This document shows, in pieces, positions 59,017 through 64,000 of a stretch of 64,000 nt of DNA (its first letter is position 1; every line of letters begins with the position of its first letter). Below the pieces are notes generated by a model. The model was not told where the DNA came from. It worked only from the letters and a program-made list of their open reading frames with translations, and ran no database searches. The stretch is from Bacteroidia bacterium (lineage in GTDB: Bacteria; Bacteroidota; Bacteroidia; UKL13-3): contig JALONK010000009.1 of assembly GCA_025454975.1 (NCBI GenBank), forward strand, positions 1 through 64,000, written 5' to 3'. A program made the position numbers and the translations under genes.

Positions 59017-60063
59017 ATGGATAAACCTAATGAAATTACGATAAAGGAAATTGTATTGTCGTTTATAACCTGGAAAAATTACTTGTTAACCAAATGGAAG
59101 CAAGTGATTTTAACTGCTGTAACCTTTGGTTTAATAGGTTTGACCTATGCATTCATGCAAAACAAACTTTATCAAGCTGAGCTAACTTTTGCTTTAGACG
59201 AAAAAGGAAGTGCAGCAAGTTCGTATGCCAGTATAGCCAGTCAATTTGGGATTGATATTGGCAAAGGTGATGGAGGAGTATTTGTCGGCGACAATATTAT
59301 GGAATTATTCAAATCAAGATTAATTATAGAAAAAACCCTTCTTTCAAAACAAAATCACCCTTCCGATACCGATTTGATTTTAAATTATTACATCAAAACC
59401 TTTGAGTTTGATAAAGGATGGGAAGATAAAGAGCAATTAAAAGATTTAAAGTTTACCTCCACCCAACCGCGTCATACATTTTCAAGAATACAGGATAGCA
59501 TTCTAGGACTTGTTTCATCAAGCATCAAAAAAAATAACTTGTTGGTTGAGAAATACGATAAACGACTCAACATTATTAGTGTTAAAGTGAAATCATTTAA
59601 TGAGCGGTTTTCTAAAATGTTTTGCGAAAAACTTGCTGAAAATGTGCATGCATTTTATATCGAAAGTAAAACTAAGAAAATTAGAAGGTCGGTTGATTTA
59701 TTACAAAACCGTGTTGACTCAGTCCATCAGGCTTTAATTGGAGAAATGTATGGATTGGCGGTTAACCAAGATCAAAATATTAACCCTAGTCGCATGCAAG
59801 GAAAGGTTGGATTAAATCAGAAGCAAATTAATATCCAAATGTTAACTTCAATGTATGTTGAACTTACTAAAAATCTTGAAATATCACGATTAACCTTGAT
59901 GAAGGAGGAACCACTTATTCAGGTAATTGAGCGACCTATTGCACCCCTTCCTTATACAAAACCAAGTAAGTTAATATCTTTAATTATCGGAGGTTTTCTA
60001 GGTGGATTGTTGAGTGTTGCTTATTTTGTAATCAAAAAAATCTTACGTAATAGTGTTCAATAA
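59017..60063 (+). CDS. Wzz-type chain-length determinant protein (no BY-kinase domain)
   Basis: Two flanking TM segments, coiled-coil periplasmic part, ...VIERPIAPLPYTKPSKLISLIIGGFLGGLLSVAYFVIKK. Confidence 0.88.
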   Translation: MDKPNEITIKEIVLSFITWKNYLLTKWKQVILTAVTFGLIGLTYAFMQNKLYQAELTFALDEKGSAASSYASIASQFGIDIGKGDGGVFVGDNIMELFKSRLIIEKTLLSKQNHPSDTDLILNYYIKTFEFDKGWEDKEQLKDLKFTSTQPRHTFSRIQDSILGLVSSSIKKNNLLVEKYDKRLNIISVKVKSFNERFSKMFCEKLAENVHAFYIESKTKKIRRSVDLLQNRVDSVHQALIGEMYGLAVNQDQNINPSRMQGKVGLNQKQINIQMLTSMYVELTKNLEISRLTLMKEEPLIQVIERPIAPLPYTKPSKLISLIIGGFLGGLLSVAYFVIKKILRNSVQ

Positions 60064-61369
60064 ACATCCCAATTGGCGCAATTACCTTAAGGTTAATTTT
60101 ACTAAGCTGCTTAAATCTCAGTTTGTAAAAGTTTCTTTTTTTTCATCTATTGCCACAGGGATACGATTGATTACTTCATTTGCTTCAGCTAAAATCATGG
60201 CTGTATATTTAGGTCCTGCCGGTCTTGGATTACTCGGACAGTTTAGTAGCTTTATTTCCATAATTTTAAATGCCTCAACAGGCGCTATTAATAATGGTAC
60301 AACCAAATATTTAGCAGAATATACAGGGGATGAACCTAAACAATTAGGTATTATTAAGGCATCTTTTATTGTTGCTATTTGCTGCTCGATAATAACTGGA
60401 TTAATAACAGTAATATTCGCAAATTATTGGAGTGAAGTATTACTTGATTCAATAGCATATAGTTATATTTTTATATTATTTGGCGCAAGTATTTTACTGT
60501 ATTCTTTCTTTTTTATTACCATGTCAGTAATAAATGGTTTACAGCATTATAAATTGTTCAACATCATCAGCACTATTTCATCTGTTATAGGTTTAGGCTA
60601 TTCTGTTTTGCTTATTAAAACGTATGGCCTAGATGGCGCTCTCATTGCATTGGCTACTTCACAATCCATCATGTTTGTGCTGTTTATGTTTTCTACTTCT
60701 ATCCTAAAAAAGGGAATACAAGTTTATCGCTCAACTGTAGATAGAACCATCTATAAGAAATTATTTCAATTTTCATTAATGACCGTGTTTAGTGTGATTG
60801 CATTGCCGGTGGCACAAATTATTATTCGGAAATTTTTATTGTGGTATCAAACCTCAACCGACATGGGGTTTTATGAAGCGATTAATAGAATTTCAACCAT
60901 CTATTTAACTTTAATTACAACAACGCTTTCTATATATTACCTACCAAAATTATCATCTATAACCAATAAAAATTTACTGAGAAAAGAAATCCTCACAGGT
61001 TATAAATTGATAATCCCAATAACGATTTGTTTATTATTTTTTGTTTATGTTTTAAAACAACAAGTAATCCGAATCGTGTTTGCACCTTCATTCGAAGCTA
61101 TGGAAGGTTACTTTTTACCCCAAATTATAGGCGATTTTTTTAAGATTGCATCGTGGTTATTAGCTTATCAAATGTTAGCTAAGGCCATGACTAAAATGTT
61201 TATTATAACCGAAGGACTTTTTACCATTTCTTTAATTTTATTGTCGTATATATGTATTAAGAATTATGGAGGGATAGGTTCGGTTTATGCTTATGCAATT
61301 AACTATTCACTCTATTTTTTCACAATGATCTATTTGTTCAGAGATCTAATTCTTAAACGATTTAATTGA
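60053..61369 (+). CDS. wzx: O-antigen/polysaccharide flippase (Wzx-like, MVF superfamily)
   Basis: Multi-TM; ASAKIMAVYLGPAGLGLLGQFSSFISIILNASTGAINNGTTKYLAEY. GTG start overlaps the Wzz gene. Confidence 0.9.
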   Translation: MFNKHPNWRNYLKVNFTKLLKSQFVKVSFFSSIATGIRLITSFASAKIMAVYLGPAGLGLLGQFSSFISIILNASTGAINNGTTKYLAEYTGDEPKQLGIIKASFIVAICCSIITGLITVIFANYWSEVLLDSIAYSYIFILFGASILLYSFFFITMSVINGLQHYKLFNIISTISSVIGLGYSVLLIKTYGLDGALIALATSQSIMFVLFMFSTSILKKGIQVYRSTVDRTIYKKLFQFSLMTVFSVIALPVAQIIIRKFLLWYQTSTDMGFYEAINRISTIYLTLITTTLSIYYLPKLSSITNKNLLRKEILTGYKLIIPITICLLFFVYVLKQQVIRIVFAPSFEAMEGYFLPQIIGDFFKIASWLLAYQMLAKAMTKMFIITEGLFTISLILLSYICIKNYGGIGSVYAYAINYSLYFFTMIYLFRDLILKRFN

Positions 61370-62457
61370 TGCGAATATTATTGATAGGTGAATATAGTAA
61401 TGTCCATTGGACTTTAGCTGAAGGCTTAAATAAAATTGGACATCAAGCAGTTGTAGCATCAGGAGGCGATGGCTGGAAAAACTATAGTAGGCATATAGAT
61501 TTCAACTTTAAGAATAGGTTGGATGTATATAAATTTTTAGCAACTTTACCATTTAATAATAAATTTAAAGGTAATGATGTTGTACAGTTCATCAACTTCC
61601 GCTTCTTGTTTGAAGAAAAACAGGACTACCTCAATAAGTTATTATTTAATTTCTTTAAGAAATATAACAATAAAACTTTTTTAGGTGCTTTTGGTGATGA
61701 TTATTTTTGGGTTAAATCATGTATAGATAAACAGTTTAAATACACACAATTTGATTTTATAGATAAAAAAGATGATAAACATTTGTCTCAGGTTCTACAA
61801 CTTTTATCGGCATCAAGCAAAGAACTAAATACATTTATCGCTAATCAATCAAATCGAATTATAGCAGGGTTGTATGAATATTATATGGCCTATCATCATC
61901 AACCCTACCAAAACAAATTATCATTTATCCCTTTCCCAATTAATACTGATAAGTTTAAATATAGTGAGAATAAAGTTAGCAACGGACTAATTAAAATATT
62001 TATAGGTATTCAGGAAAATCGTATAAAATGGAAGGGGATAGACGTGTTGTTGAAGGTACTGAGGGATTTCGCACAAAAATACCCTTCAGATATTGAGTTA
62101 GTTGAAGTTTCAAATGTTCCTTTCGAGAAATATACAGCCTTATATGAAAGTTGCAATGTATTGGTTGATCAATTATATTCATACAGTCCGGCCATTAACG
62201 CCTTAACTGCCATGGCAAAAGGTAAAATTATTTTGGGTGGAGGCGAGTCAGAAATGTATCAGCTCTATCAAGAAAAAGAAAATTTCCCGGTGCTGAATGT
62301 TATTCCTGACGAGAACCAAATTAGCGCACAACTGGAATATTTGTTAGCTAATAAATCAAACTTTGAGGAAATGGGCTACAATAGTGCTAGTTTCGTTGGT
62401 AAACATCATAATTATATTGATGTAGCCAAACAGTACGAAAAACTTTACCTTTCATAA
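61369..62457 (+). CDS. Glycosyltransferase (GT-B-like)
   Basis: MRILLIGEYSNVHWTLAEGLNKIGH...; C-terminal YESCNVLVDQLYSYSPAINALTAMAKGKIILGGGESE. Confidence 0.75.
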   Translation: MRILLIGEYSNVHWTLAEGLNKIGHQAVVASGGDGWKNYSRHIDFNFKNRLDVYKFLATLPFNNKFKGNDVVQFINFRFLFEEKQDYLNKLLFNFFKKYNNKTFLGAFGDDYFWVKSCIDKQFKYTQFDFIDKKDDKHLSQVLQLLSASSKELNTFIANQSNRIIAGLYEYYMAYHHQPYQNKLSFIPFPINTDKFKYSENKVSNGLIKIFIGIQENRIKWKGIDVLLKVLRDFAQKYPSDIELVEVSNVPFEKYTALYESCNVLVDQLYSYSPAINALTAMAKGKIILGGGESEMYQLYQEKENFPVLNVIPDENQISAQLEYLLANKSNFEEMGYNSASFVGKHHNYIDVAKQYEKLYLS

Positions 62458-62464
62458 CAAGTTT

Positions 62465-63613
62465 ATGAATAAAAAACGCATTTTGTTTTTAATAGATACG
62501 CTTGAAAACGGTGGTGCTGAAAAAGTATTAACAACACTTTTGTTGAAGCTTAACAAAGAAAAATTTGATTTAACTGTTATGCTTTTGTACAATAAAGGTA
62601 TTTACTTAAAACAGTTGCCGGATCATATTCACATTAAATCAATATTTGAAGATAATAATCCATCTAATGGTAAGCTCAGGTTTTTAGTTTATGATTTATA
62701 TACTAGAGTCATTTTAAAACTCATACTAAAATTACCATATTTTGGCAAGTGGTGGTTGGGTTTAAAAAAGGGACAATATGATACGGCTATTTCTTTTTGT
62801 GAAGGCTATAACAGCCTTGTTTTGAAGAATATATTAAATGTGTTTACTAGCACAGCCATTTGGATTCATACCGATTTAAGTAAACATATTATTGCTGATA
62901 AACTAAAGGGAGTATCAGGCTTATTCAATAGGGTAAACAAAATTATTTTTGTTTCTAATGAAGCGAAAGAAGGTTTCGTTAATAAATTTGGTTCGCAACA
63001 TGATCAAAAACTAGAGGTTGTTTATAATTTTATTGATAGAGAATCTATTGAACTTCTGGCAACTGAAGCAATTCCGTATCGCAAAAACGCTTTTACAATT
63101 ATTTCGATAGGCAGATTACAACCTGAAAAAGGTTTCGATAAGTTAATCAACGCACACCATTACCTGATACAAAAGGGGTATTCAATTGAAACCATCATTC
63201 TTGGAAATGGCCCGCTTTTCGAAAAATATAATCAATTAATTGATTCACTTAAAATACAAGCCAGTTGCAGGTTATTGGGTTTTATTCCCAATGTTTATCC
63301 GTATATAGTTATGTCTGATATGTTAGCCTTGGTTTCTGATTATGAAGGTTTACCAACGGTTATCTGTGAGGCAATGATTTTAAAGAAGCCAATTTTATCA
63401 ACTGAAATAACAGGAGTGATACACTTGCTTAACCATGGTGAATTTGGAATGATGGTAGAAAACAACCAAGAGGCTATTAATAAAGGAATTGAGCGACTAA
63501 TAACCGACGATAATTTAAGAGCACAATACTCTAAAACCTTAGATAAATCTCAAGATAAATTTATATTTTTACCGACAATTGATAAAATAGAAAAATTGCT
63601 TCTAAAAATATAG
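62465..63613 (+). CDS. Glycosyltransferase family 4
   Basis: ILFLIDTLENGGAEKVLTTLLLKL...ISIGRLQPEKGFDKLINAH...SDYEGLPTVICEAMILKKPILST. Confidence 0.95.
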   Translation: MNKKRILFLIDTLENGGAEKVLTTLLLKLNKEKFDLTVMLLYNKGIYLKQLPDHIHIKSIFEDNNPSNGKLRFLVYDLYTRVILKLILKLPYFGKWWLGLKKGQYDTAISFCEGYNSLVLKNILNVFTSTAIWIHTDLSKHIIADKLKGVSGLFNRVNKIIFVSNEAKEGFVNKFGSQHDQKLEVVYNFIDRESIELLATEAIPYRKNAFTIISIGRLQPEKGFDKLINAHHYLIQKGYSIETIILGNGPLFEKYNQLIDSLKIQASCRLLGFIPNVYPYIVMSDMLALVSDYEGLPTVICEAMILKKPILSTEITGVIHLLNHGEFGMMVENNQEAINKGIERLITDDNLRAQYSKTLDKSQDKFIFLPTIDKIEKLLLKI

Positions 63614-63619
63614 CTTGAT

Positions 63620-64000
63620 ATGCCATTGGTTAGTGTACTTATGTCGGTTTATAATGGTGCGGAATATCTGGAGGATGCTATTGACAGTATACTTAGCCAA
63701 ACATTCAGTGATTTTGAATTTATAATTACTAATGACTGTTCCTCTGATAAAACGGGCGAAATATTAGAACTCTTTGCAAATAAAGATGAAAGAATAATTG
63801 TAATACATAATCAGGTAAATAAAGGCCTTCCACATTCGCTTAATGCCATGTTAGCACTTGCAAAAGGTAAGTTTATTGCACGAATGGATGCTGATGACAT
63901 AGCTAAATTAAATCGGTTTGAAACTCAAGTGAAGGTGCTTCAACATAATCCTGAAATAGGAGTTGTATTTAGTGATACCATTTTTATAGATAATGAAGGT
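63620..64000 (+). CDS. Glycosyltransferase family 2 (partial, runs off window)
   Basis: ATG 63620: MPLVSVLMSVYNGAEYLEDAIDSILSQTFSDFEFIITNDCSSDKTGEILE...RMDADDIA. Confidence 0.93.
   Translation, partial: MPLVSVLMSVYNGAEYLEDAIDSILSQTFSDFEFIITNDCSSDKTGEILELFANKDERIIVIHNQVNKGLPHSLNAMLALAKGKFIARMDADDIAKLNRFETQVKVLQHNPEIGVVFSDTIFIDNEG

Noticed and set aside
1-64000. CRISPR arrays, prophage, insertion sequences, rRNA operon
   Set aside because: No regularly spaced repeats, transposase, integrase, phage structural genes or rRNA sequence recognised by eye.

Overview
This window is a Bacteroidota-type chromosome segment: AT-rich, with T9SS-like sorting domains, TonB/CarboxypepD-like receptors, HU-CCDC81/SPOR, DUF3098, and TAnnTTTG-type -7 elements. 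About 50 genes are supported. The first ~4.4 kb looks accessory and partly decayed: a lone type I RM methylase (hsdM), a 3' remnant of an AraC-family regulator, a VOC protein, and a Crp/Fnr regulator with an in-frame TAA. A perfect TTGAT-N4-ATCAA FNR/CRP box lies upstream of a YceI gene. The middle is mostly core genome: trxB-ytxJ, tRNA-Arg(ACG), peroxiredoxin, NlpC/P60, pcm, recG, an ECF sigma with a membrane-anchored PKD/sorting-domain partner, dapD, LytTR, ftsX-DUF3098-uppP-truB-ribF, M23, threonine aldolase and an S9 peptidase. The end (55.5-64 kb) is a surface polysaccharide locus: SLBB export protein, Gfo/Idh, kinase-less Wzz, Wzx and glycosyltransferases. The best candidate for an undescribed system is a compact three-gene SMC-kleisin-kite-like (MukBEF/Mks/Wadjet-like) operon at 32.17-36.59 kb. 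It has SMC-first gene order, ends at its own terminator, and has no JetD/MksG nuclease beside it. Other points of interest are a possible three-hairpin small RNA at ~23.06-23.16 kb, a 1200-aa TraB/GumN fusion, an HU-TM-SPOR protein and interleaved inverted repeats at 9.56-9.62 kb. All family calls come from reading motifs by eye; no database search was run.
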